The notes beneath the pieces were generated by a model that worked only from the letters and a program-made list of their open reading frames with translations, ran no database searches and was not told the DNA's origin. Source: Candidatus Homeothermus arabinoxylanisolvens (lineage in GTDB: Bacteria > Bacteroidota > Bacteroidia > Bacteroidales > Muribaculaceae). From it: a stretch of 36,670 nucleotides of DNA. Below are positions 8,331 through 16,020 of this stretch, piece by piece (within the stretch, counting starts at the first letter, position 1; each line of letters opens with the position of its first letter). The DNA lies in the NCBI GenBank assembly GCA_001689405.1, contig LUJO01000059.1, positions 1 to 36,670 of the forward strand, read 5' to 3'. The translations under genes were made by a program, and so were the position numbers.

Positions 8331-8951
8331 TTAATTTACTTTTATTAATTCCACATCAAAAATAAGGGTCGAGTTAGGGCCTATGACATTGCCGGCGCCG
8401 TTAGGACCGTAGGCGAGATTGGAGGGGATGAAAAGACGCCATTTAGCGCCCTCCTTCATCATCTGAAGAGCCTCCACCCATCCGGGTATCACCTGAGTCA
8501 CACCGAATGTGGCCGGAGCGCCTCTCTCTACCGAGCTGTCAAAGACAGTGCCGTCAATCAACTTGCCGGTATAATGTACGGTAACGCTGTCGCTTGCCAC
8601 AGGCTGCTTGCCGGTACCTTCGCTGAGTACCTCGTACTGAAGTCCCGATGCGGTGGTCTTTACCTCGACACGTTTGCCGTTTTCCTCAAGAAATTTTTTT
8701 CCGGCAGCTTCGTTTACCTCGCCCATCTTGGCTGCGGCTGCACGCTGCTCGGCCTCCATGGCCTCGAAAAAGTTCTTGATTTCGGCTTTGGCCTCGTCAT
8801 AGCTCATCTTGGGCTGTGCGCCTTCAAACACGGCAGCCACACCGTCGGCGAAATCCTTTATATTGAGAGTCTTTATACCCGAACCGCGGAAATTATTTCC
8901 CATGCTGAGTCCGAGCGCATAGCTTATACGGTCTAAATTCTGATTGTCCAT
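8331..8951 (-). CDS. FKBP-type peptidyl-prolyl isomerase without signal peptide
   Basis: Second FKBP of the pair, 206 residues from the ATG at 8951 (MDNQNLDRISYALGLSMGNN). An ATG three codons upstream is possible, but homologues usually begin near MD..ISYALG. There is no signal peptide or lipobox, so it is probably cytoplasmic, unlike its neighbour. Residues 1-90 are the helical FKBP_N-type domain; residues about 100-206 are the FKBP domain, with VHYTGKLIDGTVFDSS and VIPGWVEALQMMKEGAKWRL. Organisation with the downstream lipoprotein FKBP suggests duplication followed by a change of compartment. It has its own -7 element upstream and precedes the lipoprotein gene by 15 bp. Confidence 0.92.
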   Translation of the reverse strand: MDNQNLDRISYALGLSMGNNFRGSGIKTLNIKDFADGVAAVFEGAQPKMSYDEAKAEIKNFFEAMEAEQRAAAAKMGEVNEAAGKKFLEENGKRVEVKTTASGLQYEVLSEGTGKQPVASDSVTVHYTGKLIDGTVFDSSVERGAPATFGVTQVIPGWVEALQMMKEGAKWRLFIPSNLAYGPNGAGNVIGPNSTLIFDVELIKVN

Positions 8952-8983
8952 AACAGTCACTGTTTTAATTATAAGTAAGTTTG

Positions 8984-8991
8984 CAAAATTA
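8984..8991 (-). promoter_or_regulatory. -7 element (TAATTTTG) upstream of the FKBP pair
   Basis: Matches TAnnTTTG on the minus strand, 32 bp from the ATG at 8951, in an AT-rich gap. No convincing -33 TTTG at the usual distance. Confidence 0.45.
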
Positions 8992-9045
8992 GAGAGAATA
9001 TTTGGATTTATATATTAACTTTATGTAAAAATAGATAAATTGCGC

Positions 9046-9600
9046 TTATACTTCTCCAAATAAACGATAAAGCTCGTCGAACCGGGCCAGAGAATCGCCT
9101 CCGTGACGCGCTATCGAGTTGCGCACACGGCTGAGCGGCTTCTTTTCCATATTGCCGCTTTTCGAGTAAAACTTATCGGCATAGCATACAAGCTTTTCAA
9201 GCATTGTCACCGGACAATAATCGGCAAGCGGCAGGTCGAGGTTCTGGCTTATTATATCCTCCATCGTTATACCGGTGCCGGTATGCCGCTCGGCCACACG
9301 CGCCCATTCCTCGGGCATGCCCTCGTCGCGCAACAGCCGGGCCCCTATGACCCCGTGGCGCATATACGACTCCGTGCCCGTGCAATGTATGCCGGGCGCG
9401 GAGGTCGCAAATATACCTATGTCATGGAGCATGGCCGCACCGGCCACTTCATGCTCGTCAAGTCCGAGACCGCGCTCGCGGTTGATGGCGAGAGCAAGCT
9501 CTGTCACCTGCGACGCATGCTTCATGTATATGGCCCGCAACTCGTTGTCAGCGGGATAATACTTGTCTATTATTGCCTGATAATCGGCATGTAAGGTCAT
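9046..9600 (-). CDS. HD-domain phosphohydrolase-like protein
   Basis: Metal-dependent HD-domain proteins usually hydrolyse phosphoester bonds in nucleotides or related molecules. This 184-residue protein carries the full ligand set in order: His28, His59-Asp60 (in MLHDIG), His82, His106 and Asp142 (in CYADKFY). It is a stand-alone HD domain with no partner domain, signal peptide or membrane segment, so it is cytoplasmic. Its ATG shares one base with the TGA stop of ilvE (TGATG), so translation is coupled to the aminotransferase. Nothing in the sequence indicates the substrate. The link with branched-chain amino-acid metabolism is positional only. Confidence 0.85.
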   Translation of the reverse strand: MTLHADYQAIIDKYYPADNELRAIYMKHASQVTELALAINRERGLGLDEHEVAGAAMLHDIGIFATSAPGIHCTGTESYMRHGVIGARLLRDEGMPEEWARVAERHTGTGITMEDIISQNLDLPLADYCPVTMLEKLVCYADKFYSKSGNMEKKPLSRVRNSIARHGGDSLARFDELYRLFGEV

Positions 9601-10622
9601 CAGTCGACTATGGTGTTCCAGTTATGGACATCCTCCTCTTCACCGAGCTGTATGGCACGCAGACGGTTGTAAAGGGCCGTAACCACCGGACCGGGATTGC
9701 CGTCCTTGCTCACCACGTACTTCTTGCCGGTGTCGAGGTCGTCGATCTCCGCAACGGGCGATGCCACGGCGGCGGTACCGCAGGCGGCGGCCTCCTGTAT
9801 CGAGTCGAGCTCCTCGATAGGTATGTGGCGCTGCTCCACTTCAATACCCATGTCGCGGGCAAGCTGCATGAGGCTCTTGTTGGTTATCGAAGGCAGTATG
9901 GAGTCCGATGCAGGCGTTATGTACTTGCCGTCCTTGATAGCGAAGAAGTTGGCCGGGCCACACTCGTCAAGGTACTTCTTCTCCTTCGGGTCGAGGTAAA
10001 GTACGGCCGAATAGCCGAGTTCATGAGCCTTCTCGCCGGCCTCAAGGCTTGCGGCATAGTTACCGCCCACTTTCCAGCGGCCTGTGCCTTTGGGAGCCAC
10101 GCGGTCAAACTCACGCATTATACATATGTTGGTAGGCTTGAAACCCTCTTTGAAATAAGGACCTACGGGAGTGACGAGAATAAGGAACAGATACTCCGTA
10201 GCCGGCTTCACACCCACCTGCGCCGAGATGCCGATCTCAAGAGGACGTATGTAAAGCGACGCTCCGCTTCCGTAAGGAGGCACAAAACGCTCGTTGAGCT
10301 TAACCACTTTCTTTACCATCTCGCAGAAGAGCTCTTCGGGTACGGGGGCCATAAGCAGTCCTTTGGCCGAACTTATAATGCGCTTGGCGTTTTCTTCAAG
10401 TCTGAATATTCTTATTTTACCGTCCTTTCCACGAAACGCTTTAAGACCCTCGAAAATCTCCTGTCCGTAGTGCAGGGAGGTAGCGGCGATGTGAAGGTCG
10501 ATGGTCTCGGACTGCGATACTTCTATCTCGCCCCATTTTCCATCACGGTAATAACAACGTACATTGTAGTCAGTGGGGATGTAGCCGAATGACAATTTAC
10601 CCCAGTCCAATTCTGTATCCAT
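9600..10622 (-). CDS. ilvE: Branched-chain amino-acid aminotransferase
   Basis: PLP enzyme (fold type IV) that interconverts Val, Leu and Ile with their 2-oxo acids; last step of branched-chain amino-acid synthesis. The 340-residue length fits the longer BCAT type. The catalytic Lys is Lys184 in GRWKVGGNYAAS. Other family blocks are LHYGQEIFEGLKAFRG, SLYIRPLEIG, YLDECGPANFFAI and EAAACGTAAVASPV. It starts at the only sensible ATG (MDTELDWGKLSFGY). It is first in a two-gene unit with the HD-domain gene, with a one-base stop-start overlap. Confidence 0.96.
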   Translation of the reverse strand: MDTELDWGKLSFGYIPTDYNVRCYYRDGKWGEIEVSQSETIDLHIAATSLHYGQEIFEGLKAFRGKDGKIRIFRLEENAKRIISSAKGLLMAPVPEELFCEMVKKVVKLNERFVPPYGSGASLYIRPLEIGISAQVGVKPATEYLFLILVTPVGPYFKEGFKPTNICIMREFDRVAPKGTGRWKVGGNYAASLEAGEKAHELGYSAVLYLDPKEKKYLDECGPANFFAIKDGKYITPASDSILPSITNKSLMQLARDMGIEVEQRHIPIEELDSIQEAAACGTAAVASPVAEIDDLDTGKKYVVSKDGNPGPVVTALYNRLRAIQLGEEEDVHNWNTIVD

Positions 10623-10681
10623 AATTATACTATTATTTCAATTTCTGCGAAATTAACGATAATTCTTCAATAATATATAAT

Positions 10682-13516
10682 TTATACAGGAATTTTATCG
10701 CGGCCCTTACCTCTGAGATATTCGGCGGGAGTGACTCCGGTCACGTTTTTGAAATGACGGAAGAACGTGGCGCGTGATGAAAATCCGCATAACTGCGACA
10801 ACGCCGTCAGTGTATAGCGCGAAGGGTCGGAATTATCCACTATGTGCTTGAACTCGGCCACACGATACTCGTTGACATAGTCGTAGTAGCTCTTTTTAAG
10901 ATACTGATTGAATAAAAACGAAAGTTCGTGTCCCGACACATCGGCCAGCTGGGCCAGATCGCCTATTTTAAGTCCGGGATCGGTATAGGGCTTCTTCGAC
11001 TTCATTATCTTGTCGAGATGCTTCAGCAGCCGGCGACACTCATCGTTGGTCATACGCATCGATTTATACCGATTGCGCCTCTCATCTTCAGCAGCCGCGG
11101 CTGCTTGCTGAGCGGTACGCTCGGCAAATTCGAAGTGTACGCGAAGCTCCTCGCGGTGGCGTCTGTGTCTTACTAAAAACACGACAAGCAGCGCCACTGC
11201 CAGAATAAGCAGTACGGACATGGATATGACAGCCCAGCTGAAGTGCGACTCCACCATTATCTTAAGGGCGGTCTCACCCGGAGTACCGTCGCCCCGGCGT
11301 ACGCGCAACGTATATGTACCCGGCTTCAGGTCGTAGTAAAGCAGCGACGCCTTGCCTATCTTCTTCTTCCACTCCGAGTCATAACCGTCGAGCCGATACT
11401 CTATGTACTGGTACTCGGGAGCCACATACCGCGGATTGGAGTAATTTATCGACAGGTTGTTCTTGTCCTGAGGCAGACGAAGCACGGCCATCCCGTCCTC
11501 TCGGTCTATAAGTTCGGTGACGCTCTCCCCGTTGGCCGACACATCGGTTATAAACACCGGAGTGTCGATTGACGGCTGACTTTTAAGACGGTCGAAGTCC
11601 AGCTTTATAAGACCGAGCGTGTTGCCAAACCACAAGTTGCCGTCGACATCGCACTGCGGCGGACACAGCGTGAACACGGGGTGCAACAGTCCGTCAGCGT
11701 TGTTGAACATGCGGAAGTCCGACTTCTTGTCGTACCTTACAAGCCCCTTTTCCGTACCGAACCACAGCCAGCCCTCGGCATCCTCGAATACAAAGGTTAT
11801 AATCGAGTTGGCCACATCGCTCGAAAAGGGTATCGGCTCGAAGTGCGTGAGCGACAGATTGGACTTTATGACCTGACCGCGGTCGGGCACGAAGTAAAGA
11901 TTGTGTTCGGAATCCTCATAGACGTCGCGTATCTTGGTGTTGTTGACAAACCCTTTCGGGAAACGGTCGGCCGACAGAGTCTCGCCGTTCCACACGGCCA
12001 TGCCGTTTTCGGCACACATCCACCCGCGTCCCGAGCTGTCAAAGAATATCTCGTACACATTTCCGGCCGGCAACTGCGAGTTGGCCTCGTTGTAGCATGC
12101 CGTCTCCTGCCCGTCCTTGAAGCGGAACAGTCCGCGCGAAGTTCCCACCCACATGTTATCGTCCTTGTCGACGACAATCGAGAATATGGACTCGCCGTAA
12201 AAAGGCTGGCGCGTATTGTCAAAGTCGGTCAGCTTCAATGTGGCGGGGTCAAACACATACATGCCGCCGCCGTAGGTGCCTATATAGTACTTGCCGCGAT
12301 ACGGAGCTATCGAGAAAATGATGTTGGAACGTATGTCGGGAAAACTGAATTTGGCCGAACGTCCCGTACTCTCGTCAATATAGTAAAGGCCCTCGCGTGT
12401 GCCTATCAGCTTGCGCGGGCCGTCGATCGACACGGCCCTTACGGCCATGGTGCCGGTATCTATCACGCCGGGGTATGAATAAGTCTCGAATATGCTGTCA
12501 AAGTAAGGTGTATAGTCCACACCATCCTGATAATAGCCTACCCACAGGAGTCCGCGGTCATCGATAAGCATCGAATATATGGAGTTGCTTCGAAGCCGGG
12601 AGCCGGCAGCGGAGCGCGACGACAGATTGCACACTACATTGCGGCCGGGTATGGAGTACATGAATATTCCCTCACCGTCGGTGGCTATGTACAGACAGCC
12701 GTCATCGTCGACCGACAGCGATGTTATTATGTCGTTGCCTATATCTATGCTGTCGGTAAACTCGCGGCGCTTCGTGTCAAAAAATATGACACCGTCGCCG
12801 GCAGTGCCTACAAAAAGCATGCCGTCGCGGCCTGTAAGGCGTGACACCGAACTGCGCACCGGAACCCTGTAGGCCTCGGTACGCCGGGTGGCAAAATCCA
12901 TATAGTAAAGAGTGCGCGACGCGGCTATCCACATGCCTCCGTCGCCGTCTGACCACAAAGCCGTCACCTCATTGTCCTTCGACAGCACGTCGTCACGGAG
13001 CAACAGCTGGGCTATGGAATCGCAAGCCGTCCTGTAGACAAACAACCCGTAGCGCGACCCTATGTACACGGCCTTCTCGTCACCCCGGTATACAAGCGCG
13101 TTTACCGGAAAATTTATCTGGGACGGACATAAGGGCGACAGTTCCCTGCTACCGGGACGCAACACGAAGAGGCCCTGATGATTGCCTACAAATATCTCTC
13201 CGTCCTTACCCTCCGTGATGGCGTTGACCCGTTCGGGGTCTGACTTGGCTCCGGGAAAGCGATATGACTTGATGTTGTTGCCGTCGAAACGGTCAAGAGC
13301 CACACCTGTGCCCAGCCATACATAGCCTTTGGAGTCCTTGTATATCGTATTGACCAATATGTCGCTCAGCCCCTCCGACGAAGAAAGATGATAAAAATTT
13401 CTTGTCGCGGCCATGCATAAACCTGTATAGACCCATGCCGCAAGCAGCAATAACAAAAGGCGCCGCAATGCAATATTTGCGCCGGTTCTGCCTGCGTATT
13501 TCATCGGTTTACACAT
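10682..13516 (-). CDS. Membrane-spanning propeller / Y_Y_Y / AraC transcription regulator lacking kinase and receiver
   Basis: Predicted sensor-regulator of 944 residues. A signal segment (about 17-36) is followed by repeated propeller blades (about 40-640; for example NTIYKDSKGYVWLGTG, FVFEDAEGWLWFGTEKGLVRY), a Y_Y_Y domain (about 684-757), one membrane helix (about 761-782), a charged and Ala-rich linker, and a C-terminal AraC-type DNA-binding domain (about 840-940, with two HTH parts and GFSSRATFFRHFKNVTGVTPAEYL). Classical hybrid two-component regulators of glycan loci have the same outer part but add a histidine kinase, ATPase and receiver (about 1300-1400 residues). Here I see no phospho-acceptor His box, no N/G boxes and no receiver Asp. 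The ligand may be a glycan; control of the nearby GH43/GH115 genes is inference. An ATG at 13504 is an alternative start. Confidence 0.9.
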   Translation of the reverse strand: MCKPMKYAGRTGANIALRRLLLLLLAAWVYTGLCMAATRNFYHLSSSEGLSDILVNTIYKDSKGYVWLGTGVALDRFDGNNIKSYRFPGAKSDPERVNAITEGKDGEIFVGNHQGLFVLRPGSRELSPLCPSQINFPVNALVYRGDEKAVYIGSRYGLFVYRTACDSIAQLLLRDDVLSKDNEVTALWSDGDGGMWIAASRTLYYMDFATRRTEAYRVPVRSSVSRLTGRDGMLFVGTAGDGVIFFDTKRREFTDSIDIGNDIITSLSVDDDGCLYIATDGEGIFMYSIPGRNVVCNLSSRSAAGSRLRSNSIYSMLIDDRGLLWVGYYQDGVDYTPYFDSIFETYSYPGVIDTGTMAVRAVSIDGPRKLIGTREGLYYIDESTGRSAKFSFPDIRSNIIFSIAPYRGKYYIGTYGGGMYVFDPATLKLTDFDNTRQPFYGESIFSIVVDKDDNMWVGTSRGLFRFKDGQETACYNEANSQLPAGNVYEIFFDSSGRGWMCAENGMAVWNGETLSADRFPKGFVNNTKIRDVYEDSEHNLYFVPDRGQVIKSNLSLTHFEPIPFSSDVANSIITFVFEDAEGWLWFGTEKGLVRYDKKSDFRMFNNADGLLHPVFTLCPPQCDVDGNLWFGNTLGLIKLDFDRLKSQPSIDTPVFITDVSANGESVTELIDREDGMAVLRLPQDKNNLSINYSNPRYVAPEYQYIEYRLDGYDSEWKKKIGKASLLYYDLKPGTYTLRVRRGDGTPGETALKIMVESHFSWAVISMSVLLILAVALLVVFLVRHRRHREELRVHFEFAERTAQQAAAAAEDERRNRYKSMRMTNDECRRLLKHLDKIMKSKKPYTDPGLKIGDLAQLADVSGHELSFLFNQYLKKSYYDYVNEYRVAEFKHIVDNSDPSRYTLTALSQLCGFSSRATFFRHFKNVTGVTPAEYLRGKGRDKIPV

Positions 13517-13548
13517 TTATACAGACGTTTAAGGTTATTTATCAGGTA

Positions 13549-13556
13549 CAAATTTA
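13549..13556 (-). promoter_or_regulatory. -7 element (TAAATTTG) for the propeller-AraC regulator
   Basis: Matches TAnnTTTG on the minus strand, 33 bp from the ATG at 13516. No -33 at the preferred spacing. It lies back to back with the promoter of the methyltransferase gene. Confidence 0.45.
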
Positions 13557-13622
13557 GCATATCTTTTATTTATATATACTCTCCAAATACAATTTACACT
13601 CACTCGGTCGCAAATTTTTCTG

Positions 13623-13630
13623 TAATTTTG
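13623..13630 (+). promoter_or_regulatory. -7 element (TAATTTTG) for the SpoU methyltransferase; sets its start
   Basis: Matches TAnnTTTG 18 bp before the ATG at 13649. Transcription would start near 13637, so the earlier in-frame start at 13628, inside this element, cannot be used. No clear -33 box. Confidence 0.55.
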
Positions 13631-13648
13631 TGCAAAATAATCATTCAA

Positions 13649-14185
13649 ATGGAGAAAAAAACGATCTGGGACCTTCACCGGATGACTCCCGACAACTTCA
13701 AGAAAGCGCCCAAAATACCTGTAGTCATGGTGCTCGACAACATACGCAGCCTGAGCAACGTAGGAGCCATACTGCGTACATGCGACGCCTTTGCCGTAGA
13801 GCGTGTGCTGCTGTGTGGAGTCACCGGCACTCCGCCCTCGCCCGAGATACACAAGACAGCGCTCGGCGCCGAAGACTCGGTCGAGTGGATGCACTGCGAC
13901 GACACACTTGAAGCGGTCATGCGGCTTAAACGCGAGGGCTACACGATATGCTCGCTCGAACAGGTCAAGGGTAGTGTGTCGCTTGAGTCATTTGTCCCCG
14001 ACGGTAATACGAAGTACGCCCTCGTCGCCGGCAACGAGGTAAAGGGTGTGGCGCAGGATGTTGTCGATGCAAGCGATGTGTGTCTTGAGATACCGCAATT
14101 CGGCACCAAGCACTCACTCAACGTATCGGTAAGCGCAGGCATAGCCCTGTGGCAGCTCTTCTCACATATGCTCCCGCGGCTATAA
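13649..14185 (+). CDS. SpoU/TrmH-family RNA 2'-O-methyltransferase
   Basis: S-adenosylmethionine-dependent enzyme with a trefoil knot that methylates ribose in tRNA or rRNA. It has 178 residues and consists of the catalytic domain only; no N-terminal substrate-binding domain is present. Motif 1 is LDNIRSLSNVGAILRTCDAF with the key Asn and Arg; motif 2 is LVAGNEVKGV; motif 3 is IPQFGTKHSLNVSVSAGIAL. The start at MEKKTIWDL is supported by the -7 element at 13623-13630 and a leader of roughly 12 nt. It is a monocistronic island, divergent from the AraC regulator and convergent with the kinase gene (17-bp gap). The target nucleotide cannot be read from sequence. Confidence 0.92.
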   Translation: MEKKTIWDLHRMTPDNFKKAPKIPVVMVLDNIRSLSNVGAILRTCDAFAVERVLLCGVTGTPPSPEIHKTALGAEDSVEWMHCDDTLEAVMRLKREGYTICSLEQVKGSVSLESFVPDGNTKYALVAGNEVKGVAQDVVDASDVCLEIPQFGTKHSLNVSVSAGIALWQLFSHMLPRL

Positions 14186-14202
14186 GGCTGGGTATGAGCT
14201 GA

Positions 14203-15873
14203 TCAATAGTGAAATGACGACCCACCGAGAAACTCCCTCAACAACGATGTGGAAGGTATGAGACGCTCGGTTATAGGGGTGAAGTAGCTCAACAGCTTGC
14301 GCAATCGGAACGCCTCGGCATACTCCGGAATGTCACGCGGGACTCCTAATAGTATCTCTTCGGCAAATTCCTTCATGACGCCAAGTTCAAATATGAGCGA
14401 CGAGTTAAACATGGCGTCGGCATTTTCCTGAAACGGAAATATCCAGCGCTCTTCGCCCCGGCGCACGCTCGGCCAGCGCTTTATGGTATCGGCCGCCGAC
14501 ACGGCGCGGTACTTGTAGTCGCGTATTATACGACGGAGCAGACGGTTATCGGTCGTGGGCACCCAGTTGTGGTCATCGATCGACAGTGTGGTGAGCGCCG
14601 ATACATAGATCATATACTTCATCTTGGCATCGATGTGCGATGTCAGCTCTGGATTCAGTCCGTGTATGCCTTCTATAAGCAGCACGGAGTTGTCGTTCAG
14701 CTTCAGTTTGCGCCCTTTATACACACGCTGGCCCAGCTCGAAATTGTAAGTAGGCAGATCGATCTCCTCGCCGGCGATGAGCGCGTTGAGGTCACGGTTA
14801 AACGTATCGAGGTCAAGAGCGTAAAGCGACTCGAAGTCGTAGTCACCGTCAGCGTCGCGCGGGGTCTTGTCGCGGTTGACGAAGTAGTCGTCGAGCGATA
14901 TCATCTTTGGTTCAAGCAGATTGGTCATAAGCTGGATGGCAAGACGCTTGGTAAAGGTAGTCTTGCCCGACGATGACGGACCGGCAATGAGCACCACCCG
15001 TGCGCCACCCTCGGCATAACGCCTCGATATCTCGTCGGATATACGTCCTATCTTCTTGTCGTGAAGAGCCTCGGCCACATTTATGAGCATAGCCGTCTCC
15101 TTGCCGGCTACCGCGTTGTTAAGATCGCCTGCGTCATCGACCCCTATCACACGGTTGAACGCGAGATAATCGGTAAATGCCTGATACATCTTCTCCTGCG
15201 CTATCGGCGACGCGGCCACCTCGGGATTATTGCTGTCAGCCCCCATAAGCAGGAAACCCTCCTTATATAATATGAGGTCAAATACGGCACACATCCCTGT
15301 CGACGGAGCGAGATTTCCGTAATAGCTGTCGCATATTCCGTCAAGACGGTAATACACGGTGTAAAGCTCATGAGTGGTGCGCAGCAGCTTCACCTTGTCG
15401 TCAAGCCCCTGCTTCTCAAATATCTTTATGACGTCGGAAGTAAGCCGTTCCTTGCGCTCGAAAGGTATGTCGCGGTCTACCAGCTCCTTCATGTAGGCCT
15501 TGAGGCTGTTTACCACCCCGCCGTCTACCGTTATGTCGCCTTCAAGACGACAGTAATAGCCTCTTGACACGGAATGCTCTATCATAAGGCGCACACCCGG
15601 ATAAAGCGCCGCTACGGCACGGTAAAGCATCATGCACAGAGAACGTACATACACACGGTGGCCCGACGGACTCTGCGCCGTCAGGAAGAGCACCTGCTTA
15701 GGCGAAAAGAGCGGAAACTGCATGTCCTCCGTCTTGTTGTTGACCTGCGCGCATATCGGACGCTCCGGCAGTTCGTCGGCTATACTTTCATATATGTCGG
15801 TGAGTGTGGCGCCGCCCTCGAAAGGGATATAGCGCTCCACATTCTTGCAATAAACCTTAAGCTGAGTACTCAT
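14203..15873 (-). CDS. Nucleoside (uridine) kinase-like protein with N-terminal TGS-like region
   Basis: Predicted cytoplasmic ATP-dependent kinase of the uridine kinase/phosphoribulokinase family. The chosen start, ATG at 15873 (MSTQLKVYCKNVERY), gives 556 residues; an in-frame ATG at 15900 is less likely. Residues about 1-65 resemble a TGS domain and the middle part is related to the threonyl-tRNA synthetase editing-domain region. The kinase part begins with Walker A GPSSSGKTTF (about residues 298-307) and continues with MISLDDYFVNRDKTP and VLLIEGIHGLNP. This large layout is common in Bacteroidales and Clostridia, where it is annotated as nucleoside kinase; the role of the N-terminal half is unclear. 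It is transcribed alone or after comM. Confidence 0.88.
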   Translation of the reverse strand: MSTQLKVYCKNVERYIPFEGGATLTDIYESIADELPERPICAQVNNKTEDMQFPLFSPKQVLFLTAQSPSGHRVYVRSLCMMLYRAVAALYPGVRLMIEHSVSRGYYCRLEGDITVDGGVVNSLKAYMKELVDRDIPFERKERLTSDVIKIFEKQGLDDKVKLLRTTHELYTVYYRLDGICDSYYGNLAPSTGMCAVFDLILYKEGFLLMGADSNNPEVAASPIAQEKMYQAFTDYLAFNRVIGVDDAGDLNNAVAGKETAMLINVAEALHDKKIGRISDEISRRYAEGGARVVLIAGPSSSGKTTFTKRLAIQLMTNLLEPKMISLDDYFVNRDKTPRDADGDYDFESLYALDLDTFNRDLNALIAGEEIDLPTYNFELGQRVYKGRKLKLNDNSVLLIEGIHGLNPELTSHIDAKMKYMIYVSALTTLSIDDHNWVPTTDNRLLRRIIRDYKYRAVSAADTIKRWPSVRRGEERWIFPFQENADAMFNSSLIFELGVMKEFAEEILLGVPRDIPEYAEAFRLRKLLSYFTPITERLIPSTSLLREFLGGSSFHY

Positions 15874-15957
15874 AAAAACCTTTATTAACAGTTGAAACAA
15901 AAACGTCTTTGTAAAGATACAAAACTTTTCCGTGAGAAGTTCAATCTCCGGTTAGTT

Positions 15958-16020
15958 ATTAGTCTAATTAGTCTAATTAGTCTAATTAGTCTAATTGGTC
16001 CTATTGGTCTTATTAGCCTT
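15958..16020. repeat. 9-bp tandem repeat (ATTAGTCTA), seven units, running into comM
   Basis: Four perfect units ATTAGTCTA (15958-15993) are followed by ATTGGTCCT, ATTGGTCTT and ATTAGCCTT (15994-16020). On the minus strand the last three units are codons of comM and the fourth supplies its TAG stop (15991-15993). Nine bases equal three codons, so unit changes keep the frame. Related units occur at 3678-3713 and perhaps 6356-6373. Confidence 0.95.

Noticed and set aside
7389..8348. 319-codon plus-strand open frame opposite the FKBP lipoprotein gene
   Set aside because: Antisense shadow; it also runs through the terminator hairpin of the FKBP unit.
9573..10592. 339-codon open frame on the plus strand opposite ilvE
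   Set aside because: Mirror of a convincing ilvE gene; no recognisable protein features and no promoter.
15958..16020. CRISPR-like array
   Set aside because: Units are 9 bp with no spacers and no cas genes; it is a simple tandem repeat.
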